A stretch of 64,000 nt of DNA, from NCBI GenBank assembly GCA_964609825.1, contig CAZSSH010000002.1:248001-312000 (forward strand), written 5' to 3'. Below the pieces are notes generated by a model that worked only from the letters and a program-made list of their open reading frames with translations, was not told the DNA's origin and searched no databases. Positions 17,909 through 26,660 of the stretch are shown piece by piece. Both the position numbers and the translations under genes were made by a program. The stretch's first letter is position 1, and the number at the start of each line of letters is the position of its first letter. Source of the DNA: CAZSSH01 sp964609825. GTDB taxonomy: Bacteria; Verrucomicrobiota; Lentisphaeria; Victivallales; Victivallaceae.

Positions 17909-19685
17909 CTATATCATCGGCATGCAGTCAAGCGTACCCGCCGCGCTGGGGGTGCTGCTGCTCGTTTTGATGGCGGCGCTCGGCCTCGGGCGGATCATCA
18001 ACCGGGGCCATTGCGGCAAATTCGTCCAATTTGCGCTCGGGCTCAATCTGCTTGCCGTCGCCGCTTTGCCGCTCACGTTTGCGCTCCCGGGCTGGGTCTG
18101 GGGTATTTTGCTGGCTGTACCGGCCGTCTTCGGCATCATACTGCTCGCGGAATCGGCCGGTGACTGGCCGCTGTGGCTGATCGGGCTCGGCTTTTTTGCC
18201 GTCACCATGGGCTCGGCTTTTTGCCCGCCGTATGCGTGGGATGAGCAAGTATACCAAGTCGGGTTGATCGTCCGCGACATCAAGGCCAACGCCTTTTTAT
18301 TTTACCCCGACAACCCGTACTCGGCGTTTCCGGCCTGCGGACAGGTGCTGATGACGCTCGGGGTGAAATTGGGCGGGCTTAATTTCCCGCGGTTGCTGGT
18401 GGCGGCATTGTTTGTGATCCTCTTTTTATGGTTTTACCAGTGGCTCAAAAACTTCAATTGGCGCCTCAAATACCCATTATTGTTCGCCTTTTTGCTGTCG
18501 CCGTGCATTTTGGCCATGAACCGTGACGTGTATATGGAAATTTTCATCGCCGTCAACCTCTTTGCCGGGATGGAAGCGGTGGTCAAAGAGCGCAAACACC
18601 CTGTCCGCTCGGCGCTTCTGGCCGGGTTCTTCACCGGGATGGCGGCGGCGGTCAAAATCACCGCCGGGGGAGTCGCACTGGCGATTTTGATCGTATTTTG
18701 GGGTATGCAAAAAGTGCGCAAACTCAAATATCTCGGAGTTTTCCTCGCCGCCAGCTTCCCGGCGCTGCTCTTTTATGCCAAAAGTTTTTTGGCCACCGGC
18801 AATCCGGCTTACCCGTTTGCTTCAAATTTTCTCAAACCGGGGAGCGCCGACGCGGCGGCGGAGACCTACCACCGGCTTTTGGGCACCCATTTTTACGGAG
18901 TGGACGGTCTTTTCGGCGTCTTTACCGGGTGGTTTTTTGCGATTTATGACGAGCCGTTGTTTGACGGGATTGTGCTCGGGTGGCAGTTTCTCATCATTTT
19001 TTTGGCAGCGATTGCGATGATCAAAAACCGCCGTTTCGCGTGCTTTGCGCTGGCCGGGCTGGTCATTTACTTCTATTGGGCGCTCACCTCGCAGCAGTCA
19101 CGCTTTATGCTCCCTTTGCTCTTTTTTGCCGGATACTTTGCGCTCCGGTTTCTGCGCCGCTTCACGCCCAAGATCCAGCTCGGCATCGGCGCGGCGCTGA
19201 TTATTTTAAGCGTCGTCAGCATCGAGATGCCGTTTGTCGGCCACTATTATTACTGCTGGAAATTTTTCCCCGACAGCCGCCAAAATCCGGTCAAGGTGTT
19301 AAAAATCGGCTGCCGCGAGCCCGACTATCTTGCCATGCTCGACTTTTGTCAAAGCTACCTCAAGCCCGGCGAGCGGACGATGCTGTTGTTTGAACGCCGG
19401 ACGCTCTATTTCCCGGGCGATTACGTCTTGGGGACGCCGTATTTTCAGGCGCAATTTTTTACCCCGGTGCCGGACGACGCCAATCAAGTCTATGATGTTT
19501 TAAAGCAAAATAACATTACTTATCTCTTTATCGGCGCCACCGGACGCAACCCGGACCATCTTGAGTCCTATGACCCGGAAAATATGAAACTCACCTTGCT
19601 TTTGCGCCAATTGATACGTGAAAACAAGCTCTCGCTCATCAATGTACCGGACAGCGGCGACTACAATTTATTGCGGATCAATTGA
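17889..19685 (+). CDS. GT-C fold membrane glycosyltransferase-like protein (ArnT/PMT type)
   Basis: 598 residues with around 11-12 membrane segments. The first external loop contains PPYAWDEQVYQVGLIVRDIK, matching the acidic DE motif of lipid-linked-sugar GT-C transferases, and a soluble C-terminal segment of about 130 residues follows the last helix (GCREPDYLAMLDFCQSYLKPGE). It probably moves a sugar from a polyprenyl-phosphate donor at the outer face of the inner membrane. Translation likely couples to the upstream Wzy-type gene (20 nt overlap). The start may instead be ATG 17922. The acceptor is unknown. Confidence 0.65.
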   Translation: MLTNINSYIIGMQSSVPAALGVLLLVLMAALGLGRIINRGHCGKFVQFALGLNLLAVAALPLTFALPGWVWGILLAVPAVFGIILLAESAGDWPLWLIGLGFFAVTMGSAFCPPYAWDEQVYQVGLIVRDIKANAFLFYPDNPYSAFPACGQVLMTLGVKLGGLNFPRLLVAALFVILFLWFYQWLKNFNWRLKYPLLFAFLLSPCILAMNRDVYMEIFIAVNLFAGMEAVVKERKHPVRSALLAGFFTGMAAAVKITAGGVALAILIVFWGMQKVRKLKYLGVFLAASFPALLFYAKSFLATGNPAYPFASNFLKPGSADAAAETYHRLLGTHFYGVDGLFGVFTGWFFAIYDEPLFDGIVLGWQFLIIFLAAIAMIKNRRFACFALAGLVIYFYWALTSQQSRFMLPLLFFAGYFALRFLRRFTPKIQLGIGAALIILSVVSIEMPFVGHYYYCWKFFPDSRQNPVKVLKIGCREPDYLAMLDFCQSYLKPGERTMLLFERRTLYFPGDYVLGTPYFQAQFFTPVPDDANQVYDVLKQNNITYLFIGATGRNPDHLESYDPENMKLTLLLRQLIRENKLSLINVPDSGDYNLLRIN

Positions 19686-19827
19686 GTTTTTACAACTTTT
19701 TTTGGATTTTTTTATGAAATCAACTTGAAATTTTATCCGTTTTGTGGTTCATTAGTTGCGTGACAAAACAATCAAATAATTCACTGTGGAATTATTGCAA
19801 AATTATATCGTTTGGAGGAATTGTTGA

Positions 19828-20196
19828 ATGAAATATTATACCGAAGATCATGAATGGGTGGAAATTATCGGCGACGAAGCGACGGTCGGCATCTCCGAAT
19901 ATGCTGCCAATCAGCTCGGCGACATCACCTATGTCGAACTGCCCGAAGAGGATGACGACTTCATCATCGGCGACCGCTTGGGGGAAGTCGAGTCCGTCAA
20001 AGCCTCGTCCGATATCTATTCCCCGATCAGCGGTACCGTCTCGATCATCAACGAAGCCCTGGCCGACGAACCCGGCTTGATCAATGAGTCGCCCGAGGAC
20101 AAAGGCTGGCTCTGCAAACTCATCAACTTCGACAGCTCCGAGCTCGACGATATGATGAATGAGGACGCTTACCAGAAATACCTGCGCAAATTGTAA
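19828..20196 (+). CDS. gcvH: Glycine cleavage system H protein
   Basis: 122-residue lipoyl carrier shuttling the aminomethyl group between GcvP and GcvT. Lipoylation motif ESVKASSDIYSPISG has the modified Lys, preceded by GDRLGEVESVK. The N-terminus YYTEDHEWVEI is diagnostic. GGAGG lies before the ATG. Heads the cluster gcvH-gcvPA-gcvPB; gcvT and the lipoamide dehydrogenase are not in the window. No glycine riboswitch is recognisable in the 140 nt upstream. Confidence 0.96.
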   Translation: MKYYTEDHEWVEIIGDEATVGISEYAANQLGDITYVELPEEDDDFIIGDRLGEVESVKASSDIYSPISGTVSIINEALADEPGLINESPEDKGWLCKLINFDSSELDDMMNEDAYQKYLRKL

Positions 20197-20274
20197 CTTG
20201 CCAAGCGCAGTTTTGATGCCGTCATAACGATTATGGCGGCATTTTCGTTGATAGACCATTTAACCGAGGTAACT

Positions 20275-21615
20275 ATGCCCTACATTGCCAATACGGCGCA
20301 AGATCAGAAAGACATGCTCTCCGCCATCCGCTGCGCCTCCTTCGACGAGCTGTGGACCAAGCTCGGGATCACCGATCCCAAACCATCACTCGATAAAACC
20401 CCATCGGGCCGCTCCGAATTTGAAGTCTATGGCAAACTCAAACGCCTGGCCCAAAAAAACGCCTACGATCTTGTGAACTTTGTCGGCGGCGGCTACTATG
20501 ACCACCTGATTCCGGCGGTGGTGGACGAGCTCTCAAGCCGTTCAGAGTTTTACACCGCCTACACCCCCTATCAGGCCGAGGCCTCGCAAGGGACACTCCA
20601 GGCGATTTACGAATATCAGTCGATGATCTGCCGTTTGACCGGCATGGATATTTCCAACGCGTCCTTGTACGACGGCGGTACCGCCTTGTTTGAGGCGATG
20701 ATGATGGCTGTCCGCATCAGCGGCAAGCGCCGTGCGGTGATTTCGGAAGCAGTTTCCCCGATTTTCCGCACCATGATCCGCTGCTACTGCGCCAATTTGG
20801 ATGTCGAGCTCGCGGAAGTCGCCGCCGGCGTTGACGACTCGGCGATGGCCAAATTGCTGAACAGCGTCGATGACAACACCGCTTGCGTCATCGTCCAGTA
20901 TCCCAATTTCTTTGGCCGCATCGAGGATTGGAGCGTCTTTACCAAGGCCTTGCAGGACAAAAAGGTGATCTCGATCGCCTCCTCTTACCCGACCGCGCTG
21001 GCTTTGATCACGCCTCCCGGCGAACTCGGCTTTGACATCGTGACCGGCGAAGGACAGAGCCTCGGCATCCCGCTCTCTTTCGGCGGACCTTATTTGGGCT
21101 TTATGGCCGTGCGCGAAAAATACATGCGTAAAATGCCCGGCCGTGTCGTCGGCCGCGCCAAAGACCACGACGGCCGCGACGGCTTTGTGCTTACTTTGCA
21201 GGCCCGCGAGCAGCACATCAAGCGCGAAAACGCGACCTCCAACATTTGCTCCAACGAGAGCTTGTGCGCCTTGCGCTCGCTGATTTACCTCTCAGCCCTC
21301 GGCAAAGAGGGCTTCGTCGAAGTCGCCAATCTTTGCGCCGCCAACGCGGTCTATACCCGCAACGAGCTCTTGAAAATCAAACACGTTGAACCGGTGGGCG
21401 GCGAAGCATTTTTCAACGAATTTGTGATCAAACTCCCGATGGACGCCTCCTTGGCGGCCGGGCACATGATCGACCGCGGCTTTGCCGTCGGCTTCCCATT
21501 GGGGCGCTATTACCCCGACCGAAAGAACGAGTTGTTAATCGCAGTAACGGAGAAACGCACCCCCGAGGAGATCAAAAGCATGGTGGCGGCATTGGAGGCG
21601 GTATTATGGAATTGA
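20275..21615 (+). CDS. gcvPA: Glycine dehydrogenase (decarboxylating) subunit 1
   Basis: N-terminal half of the split P-protein, 446 residues. Together with GcvPB it decarboxylates glycine and loads GcvH. Seen: TAYTPYQAEASQGTLQAIYEYQ, NASLYDGGTALFEAMMM, GEGQSLGIPLSFGGPYLGF and REQHIKRENATSNICSNE, all characteristic. ATG 20275 was chosen for GAGGTAA directly upstream and the usual family N-terminus; the frame also opens at 20233. It overlaps gcvPB by 10 nt. Confidence 0.95.
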   Translation: MPYIANTAQDQKDMLSAIRCASFDELWTKLGITDPKPSLDKTPSGRSEFEVYGKLKRLAQKNAYDLVNFVGGGYYDHLIPAVVDELSSRSEFYTAYTPYQAEASQGTLQAIYEYQSMICRLTGMDISNASLYDGGTALFEAMMMAVRISGKRRAVISEAVSPIFRTMIRCYCANLDVELAEVAAGVDDSAMAKLLNSVDDNTACVIVQYPNFFGRIEDWSVFTKALQDKKVISIASSYPTALALITPPGELGFDIVTGEGQSLGIPLSFGGPYLGFMAVREKYMRKMPGRVVGRAKDHDGRDGFVLTLQAREQHIKRENATSNICSNESLCALRSLIYLSALGKEGFVEVANLCAANAVYTRNELLKIKHVEPVGGEAFFNEFVIKLPMDASLAAGHMIDRGFAVGFPLGRYYPDRKNELLIAVTEKRTPEEIKSMVAALEAVLWN

Positions 21616-23057
21616 TTTTTAATCTTGGCTCCCCCGGTCGCCGCGGCTCGACGCTGCCCAAATTGCAGCTCCCCGCCGAACAGGCGATCCCCGGTCACCT
21701 CAAGCGCAAAACCCCGGCCGCCTTGCCGGAAGTTTCCGAGCTGGATGTGGTGCGACACTTTGTCAATTTGTCGCGCCTCAATTTGAGCGTTGACACCCAC
21801 TTTTACCCGCTGGGCTCGTGTACGATGAAGTACAATCCCAAATTTCATGAAAAAATCGCCGCCTTGCCCGGCTTTGCCGAGTTGCACCCGCTGCTGCCCC
21901 AATTGCGCGGCGGCGGCGCTTTGACGCAGGGTGCCTTGGCGGTCATCCACGGCACGCAGACGATTTTGGCCGACTTGCTGGGTTTTGCCGAGTGCACCAT
22001 GCAACCGATGGCCGGAGCTCACGGCGAACTCACCGGCGTGATGCTGATTGCCGCCTATCACCGCCACCGGGGCGACACCGCGCGCAAAATCATGCTCATC
22101 CCCGACGCCGCACACGGCACCAACCCCGCCAGCGCCGCGATGGCCGGCTTTGAGTGTCAGGTGGTCAACACCGACGCCGACGGCAACGTCGATCTGGTTG
22201 ATCTGAAGTCCAAATTGTCCAATCAAGTCGCCGGGATTATGCTCACTTGCCCCAATACCCTCGGGCTTTTTGACCCCAACGTCAAAGAAATTTGCAGCAT
22301 CGTCCATGCCGCGGGCGGTCTTGCCTACTGTGACGGCGCCAATTTTAACGCCATCATGGGCCGGGTGCGCCCCGGAGACCTCGGCTTTGACGTGATGCAC
22401 GTCAATTTGCACAAGAGCTTCAGCACGCCTCACGGCGGCGGCGGCCCCGGCTCCGGCCCGGTCGGCGTCTGTGAGAAATTGCGGCCGTATCTGCCCGTGT
22501 CACGGGTATCGGAGCGCTCGGACGGGACATTTGCCCTGGAGTACGATTTCCCCGAGAGCATCGGTTACATCGCGCCTTTTTACGGCAACTTTGCGATCAT
22601 TTTGCGCGCTTACGCTTACTTGCTCACCATCGGGCGCGAAGGGGCCTTGAGAGTGAGCGAAAACGCGGTGCTTAACGCCAATTATGTCTTGGCCAAGCTC
22701 AAGGACGCCTATCCCCCCAAATACGGCCGGCCGTGCATGCATGAGTGCGTCTTGTCGGCGAGCAAGCTGGCGGGCGAAACCGGCATCCGCGCGCTGGATG
22801 TGGCCAAGGGGTTGATCGATCTTGGGATTCACCCGCCAACCATGTATTTCCCGATGATTGTCGAGGAGGCATTGATGGTCGAGCCCACCGAAACCGAGAG
22901 CCGCGCCACCTTGGACAAATTCATCGAAGCCATGCTGCAAATCGCCGAACGCGCTCACAGTGATCCGGATGCGTTGCACGCGGCGCCGGTCACCACCGTG
23001 ATCGGGCGGATGGACGAAACGGCGGCGGCGCGCAAGCCCAAACTCGCCGATATTTGA
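21606..23057 (+). CDS. gcvPB: Glycine dehydrogenase (decarboxylating) subunit 2
   Basis: C-terminal half of the split P-protein, 483 residues, carrying PLP on the Lys of HVNLHKSFSTPHGGGGPGSG. Also seen: LGSCTMKYNPKFHE, DAAHGTNPASAAM and YCDGANFNAIMGRVRPGDLG. The start overlaps gcvPA. Its last codons overlap the -35 of the following fabD promoter. No hairpin terminator separates it from fabD. Confidence 0.96.
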   Translation: MELIFNLGSPGRRGSTLPKLQLPAEQAIPGHLKRKTPAALPEVSELDVVRHFVNLSRLNLSVDTHFYPLGSCTMKYNPKFHEKIAALPGFAELHPLLPQLRGGGALTQGALAVIHGTQTILADLLGFAECTMQPMAGAHGELTGVMLIAAYHRHRGDTARKIMLIPDAAHGTNPASAAMAGFECQVVNTDADGNVDLVDLKSKLSNQVAGIMLTCPNTLGLFDPNVKEICSIVHAAGGLAYCDGANFNAIMGRVRPGDLGFDVMHVNLHKSFSTPHGGGGPGSGPVGVCEKLRPYLPVSRVSERSDGTFALEYDFPESIGYIAPFYGNFAIILRAYAYLLTIGREGALRVSENAVLNANYVLAKLKDAYPPKYGRPCMHECVLSASKLAGETGIRALDVAKGLIDLGIHPPTMYFPMIVEEALMVEPTETESRATLDKFIEAMLQIAERAHSDPDALHAAPVTTVIGRMDETAAARKPKLADI

Positions 23058-23082
23058 AAAATCGGCAAGTTGGTGGTATCTT
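23054..23082 (+). promoter_or_regulatory. Promoter for fabD
   Basis: TTGAAA (23054-23059, on the gcvPB stop codon), 17 bp, TATCTT (23077-23082). The leader carries an 8-bp hairpin CGGCCCGC/GCGGGCCG (23089-23096, 23107-23114) without a T tail. Confidence 0.55.
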
Positions 23083-23147
23083 ATATGACGGCCCGCATTT
23101 CCGATCGCGGGCCGCAGACAATACAAGCAGAAGGGAATTGATCGACT

Positions 23148-24059
23148 ATGAACGCATTTTTTGTGTTTTCCGGCCAGGGCGCACAGACCGTCGGCATGGG
23201 AAAAGATCTTTATGACAACTGTCCCGAGGCCAAGGCCGTCTTTGACAAGGCCGATCAAGTCCTCAACAACGGTTTGCTGTCGGTGATTTTTGAGGGGCCG
23301 ATCGAGAAGTTGACCCAGAGCACCTACTGTCAGACCGCGATTTACACCATGAGCTGCGCTTGTTTGGCGGCGTTTCAAAAGCACCACCCCGAAGTTAAAG
23401 CCGTCGGTTGCGCCGGGCTGAGCTTGGGCGAGTACGCGGCCTTTTACGCGGGCGGCGCCTTTACGTTTGAAGAGGGCCTGCGTCTCCTCAATGAGCGCGG
23501 TGCTTTGATCGACAAAGCCTGCCAAAGCACCAGTGGCTCGATGGCCGCCGTGCTCAACGCCGACCCCGCGGTGATCAAAGAAATTTGCGCCAAAAACGAT
23601 GTCGATGTCGCCAACTTTAACAGTGCCTCGCAAATCGTCATCAGCGGCGAAAAGACCAAACTTGCCCAGACCGTCGCCGATCTCAAAGCGGCGGGTGTGC
23701 GCAAAGTCATCGAGCTTACCGTGGCGGGCGCGTTTCACTCGCGCTTGATGACCACCGCGGGCGAAGGGCTCAAAAAAGTGCTGGCCGATGCGGCCATCCA
23801 GCTTCCCCAAATCCCCGTTTACCAAAACTTTACCGCCCAAACTCCGGCCTCGGTCGCCGAGCTTAAAAGCAATTTGGCGAGCCAGGTGGCGGGCAGCGTC
23901 CGTTGGGAGGAATGCGTTAAAAACATGAGCCAAACCCCGGCCGACATCTGCATCGAGTTCGGCCCCGGCGCAGTGTTGACCGGGCTCGTCGGCAAAATCG
24001 TCCCCGAGCTCGCCCGTTACAATATCAACAGTCTTGAGTCACTCAATCAATTCAAATAA
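23148..24059 (+). CDS. fabD: Malonyl-CoA:ACP transacylase
   Basis: Loads malonate on ACP for fatty acid elongation. 303 residues. N-terminal FSGQGAQTVGMG, nucleophile elbow GLSLGEYAAFYAGG (catalytic Ser), and the catalytic His in VAGAFHSRLM are intact, with IEFGPGAVLTGLVGKI at the end. Followed at 15 nt by fabG. AAGGGAA upstream of the ATG. Confidence 0.96.
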   Translation: MNAFFVFSGQGAQTVGMGKDLYDNCPEAKAVFDKADQVLNNGLLSVIFEGPIEKLTQSTYCQTAIYTMSCACLAAFQKHHPEVKAVGCAGLSLGEYAAFYAGGAFTFEEGLRLLNERGALIDKACQSTSGSMAAVLNADPAVIKEICAKNDVDVANFNSASQIVISGEKTKLAQTVADLKAAGVRKVIELTVAGAFHSRLMTTAGEGLKKVLADAAIQLPQIPVYQNFTAQTPASVAELKSNLASQVAGSVRWEECVKNMSQTPADICIEFGPGAVLTGLVGKIVPELARYNINSLESLNQFK

Positions 24060-24074
24060 AACAAGGAAACGATT

Positions 24075-24827
24075 ATGAGCAAAGAAAAGCGTTTGGAGGG
24101 CAAAATCGCCCTGGTTACCGGCGGAGCCCGCGGCATCGGCAAAGCGATCTGTCAGCGCCTGGCCGACGAAGGAGCTTCTTTGGCGATTGTGGACATCATG
24201 CTTGATGTCGCCGAAGGCACCGCAAGTGAGTTCCGCGCCGCCGGCGTCACCGCCCGCGCCTACGCCGCCAATGTGGCCAAACTCGAAGATGCCGACAAAA
24301 CCATCGATGCCGTAGTCGCCGACTTCGGCCGCGTCGACATTTTGGTCAACAACGCCGGGATCACCAAAGACACCTTGATCATGCGTATGACCGAGGAGCA
24401 GTGGGATGCCGTGATCGCCGTCAACCTCAAAGGCACCTTTAACTTCACCAAGGCGGTCTGCCGCCCGATGATGAAGCAGCGCGCCGGTAAAATCATCAAC
24501 ATCGCCTCCGTCGTCGGCCGCATGGGCAACGCCGGTCAAGCCAACTATTCGGCCTCCAAGGCAGGCGTGATCGCCTTGGCCAAGACCACCGCCAAAGAAT
24601 TTGCCTCTCGCAACATTCAGGTTAACGCGGTCGCCCCCGGCTACATCATCACCGACATGACCGGCAAGCTCTCCGAGGAAGCGACCAACAATTTCCTCAA
24701 GATCATCCCGGCCGGCCGCGGCGGCACGCCCAAAGACGTGGCCGACGTCGTTTACTTCCTCGCCTCGCCGGATTCGGACTACGTGACCGGTCAGGTGATC
24801 AATGTCGACGGCGGGATGCTGATGTAA
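24075..24827 (+). CDS. fabG: 3-oxoacyl-[ACP] reductase
   Basis: NADPH-dependent SDR reducing 3-ketoacyl-ACP. 250 residues. TGGARGIGKAI cofactor loop, NNAGI, catalytic Ser in NIASVVGRMGN, YSASKAGV (Tyr and Lys), and the C-terminal GQVINVDGGMLM typical of FabG. Co-transcribed with fabD. Confidence 0.95.
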   Translation: MSKEKRLEGKIALVTGGARGIGKAICQRLADEGASLAIVDIMLDVAEGTASEFRAAGVTARAYAANVAKLEDADKTIDAVVADFGRVDILVNNAGITKDTLIMRMTEEQWDAVIAVNLKGTFNFTKAVCRPMMKQRAGKIINIASVVGRMGNAGQANYSASKAGVIALAKTTAKEFASRNIQVNAVAPGYIITDMTGKLSEEATNNFLKIIPAGRGGTPKDVADVVYFLASPDSDYVTGQVINVDGGMLM

Positions 24828-24853
24828 TTTTTTAAAAAAAATACGAAAAAGAT

Positions 24854-24882
24854 TTGACAATCCGCTAAAACGGTGTCATATT
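24854..24882 (+). promoter_or_regulatory. Promoter for acpP
   Basis: Consensus -35 TTGACA (24854-24859), 17 bp, CATATT (24877-24882). Leader of about 60 nt ending in AAAGGAG. A separate promoter fits the high demand for ACP. Confidence 0.7.
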
Positions 24883-24950
24883 AATGCAAGTGTAGCAAAT
24901 ATTAAAAAGAAACTGAACAGAGTTTGTATAACCAAAGGAGTACAATTAAA

Positions 24951-25190
24951 ATGTCTTCTGTAGCAGAAAAAGTTAAAAAAATCGTCGTCGAGCAGCTTGG
25001 TGTTTCCGAAGATCAGGTTACCCCGGAAGCCAAATTCATTGAAGACCTCGGCGCGGACTCCCTCGATCAGGTCGAGTTGGTGATGGCTTTGGAAGAAGAA
25101 TTCGGCGCGGATATTCCGGATGAAGATGCCGAAAAATTGACCTCTGTCGGCGATGCGATCAAATACATTGAAGGCAACAGCCAAAAGTAA
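24951..25190 (+). CDS. acpP: Acyl carrier protein
   Basis: 79-residue acidic carrier; the Ser of IEDLGADSLDQVELVM receives 4'-phosphopantetheine. ATG 24951 follows AAAGGAG at 11 nt. Typical helix pattern throughout (EEFGADIPDEDAEKL). Placed between fabG and fabF as in many bacteria. Confidence 0.97.
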   Translation: MSSVAEKVKKIVVEQLGVSEDQVTPEAKFIEDLGADSLDQVELVMALEEEFGADIPDEDAEKLTSVGDAIKYIEGNSQK

Positions 25191-25200
25191 TTGTCTCGAG

Positions 25201-25258
25201 CTTAAGACGACATTTAAGCCGGCAAAGGACTTCGTGCTTTTGTCGGTGTTGTCTTAGG
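25201..25258 (+). other. Long two-helix hairpin between acpP and fabF
   Basis: Outer helix: 25201-25211 pairs with 25248-25258 (11 bp including G-U pairs). Inner helix: 25218-25228 pairs with 25237-25247 (11 bp), closed by an 8-nt loop containing TTCG. The helices abut on the 3' side and are split by the bulge ATTTAA on the 5' side. No T tract follows, so it is not an ordinary terminator. Possible roles are 3' stabilisation of acpP mRNA, RNase processing, or attenuation of fabF. Confidence 0.6.
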
Positions 25259-25381
25259 TAGCGGTATTGTCAAAAGACGGAAAATGGTCTCAAGGCAAAT
25301 GCGTAGACGAATGGGCCACTCTTCGGTTTTTTGATCGTAGTGTGGTCTTTTTGCTTGAAATATACGGAGAAAATTTTATCT

Positions 25382-26635
25382 ATGAATAATCGACGGGTTG
25401 TAGTTACCGGATACGGAGTCATCTCCTGTGTCGGCAATGGGGTGTCCAATTTTTGGGACGCTCTGGTCAACGGCCGTTGCGGCCTCGATAAGGTCACTCG
25501 TTTTGACGCTGCCGAATTCAGAACTCAAATCGCCGGTGAGGTCAAAGATTTTGACATTACCCAATATATGTCGGCCAAAGATGCCAAGCGTCTCGATTTG
25601 TTTTGCCAGTATGCCATCGCCGCCAGCGATGAGGCCATGGACTCGGCCAAGCTCCCCAAAGAGCTCGCCACGAGTACCATCGACCCCACCCGCGTCGGCG
25701 TTTTGGTCTCCAGCGGCATTGGCGGGTTGGAGACGATGAGCGATCAGGACCGCGTGCTCACTTCGCGCGGCCCCTCCAAAGTTTCTCCGTTGTTGATCCC
25801 GATGATGATCGGCGACATTGCCAGCGGCAATATCTCCATGCGTTACGGCGCCGGCGGCCCCAACATGGGCATCGTCACCGCCTGCTCCAGCGCCAGCCAC
25901 TCCATCGGGGAAGCGTACTGGATGATCAAACGCGATGATGCCGATATTATGATCTCCGGCGGCTCCGAAGCCACCATCATCCCCCTTGGCTTCGCCGGTT
26001 TTTGCTCAATGAAAGCAATGAGCAGCCGCAACGACGACCCCAAGCATGCCAGCCGCCCCTTTGACGCCAACCGCGACGGTTTCGTAATGGGCGAAGGCGC
26101 GGGAGTATTGATCCTCGAAGAGCTTGAGCATGCCCAAAAACGCGGTGCCACTATTTTGGCCGAAATTGTCGGCTACGGCGCGACCGGCGACGCGTATCAC
26201 ATTACCAGTCCCCACCCGCAGGGGTTGGGCGCCGCCCGCGCGATTACCATGGCGCTCAAGCATGCCGGGCTCAAGCCCGAAGATGTTGACTACATCAACG
26301 CCCATGGGACCAGCACTGAGCTCAACGATAAATATGAAACGCTCGCCATCAAGGCGGCGCTCGGCGAACACGCTTACAAAGTCTCGGTAAGCAGCACCAA
26401 AGGGACCACCGGTCACGGTCTCGGCGCTGCGGGGGGCCTCGAGTCGATCGCCTGCATCAAGGCGATTGAGACGGGCATCGTCCCCCCGACGATCAACTAT
26501 GAGACCCCGGATCCGGAGTGCGACCTTGACATCACTCCCAATGTGGCAAAGAAACGCGATATTAAAGTTGCTTTAAATATTAACCTCGGATTTGGCGGAC
26601 ATAACGGTGTAGTTGCCTTCCGTAAATTTGAATGA
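25382..26635 (+). CDS. fabF: 3-oxoacyl-[ACP] synthase II
   Basis: Condenses acyl-ACP with malonyl-ACP. 417 residues. VVVTGYGVISCVGNG start, catalytic Cys in TACSSASHSIGEAY, first His in NAHGTSTELNDKYE, second His in GTTGHGLGAAGG, and the terminal NINLGFGGHNGVVAFRK. ATG 25382 was chosen for CGGAGA upstream and the family N-terminus; 51 nt of open frame precede it. A 191-nt gap from acpP contains the two-helix hairpin; I saw no convincing promoter in it. Confidence 0.96.
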   Translation: MNNRRVVVTGYGVISCVGNGVSNFWDALVNGRCGLDKVTRFDAAEFRTQIAGEVKDFDITQYMSAKDAKRLDLFCQYAIAASDEAMDSAKLPKELATSTIDPTRVGVLVSSGIGGLETMSDQDRVLTSRGPSKVSPLLIPMMIGDIASGNISMRYGAGGPNMGIVTACSSASHSIGEAYWMIKRDDADIMISGGSEATIIPLGFAGFCSMKAMSSRNDDPKHASRPFDANRDGFVMGEGAGVLILEELEHAQKRGATILAEIVGYGATGDAYHITSPHPQGLGAARAITMALKHAGLKPEDVDYINAHGTSTELNDKYETLAIKAALGEHAYKVSVSSTKGTTGHGLGAAGGLESIACIKAIETGIVPPTINYETPDPECDLDITPNVAKKRDIKVALNINLGFGGHNGVVAFRKFE

Positions 26636-26660
26636 TCAGTTTTGTAAATTGGAGGCTGAA

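Noticed and set aside
19686..19827. Possible glycine riboswitch before gcvH
   Set aside because: Only about 140 AT-rich nt, without the conserved paired elements of the aptamer. I also found no convincing promoter here.
22500..23933. 477-codon minus-strand open frame
   Set aside because: Antisense to gcvPB and fabD, both certain; no motif, no Shine-Dalgarno.
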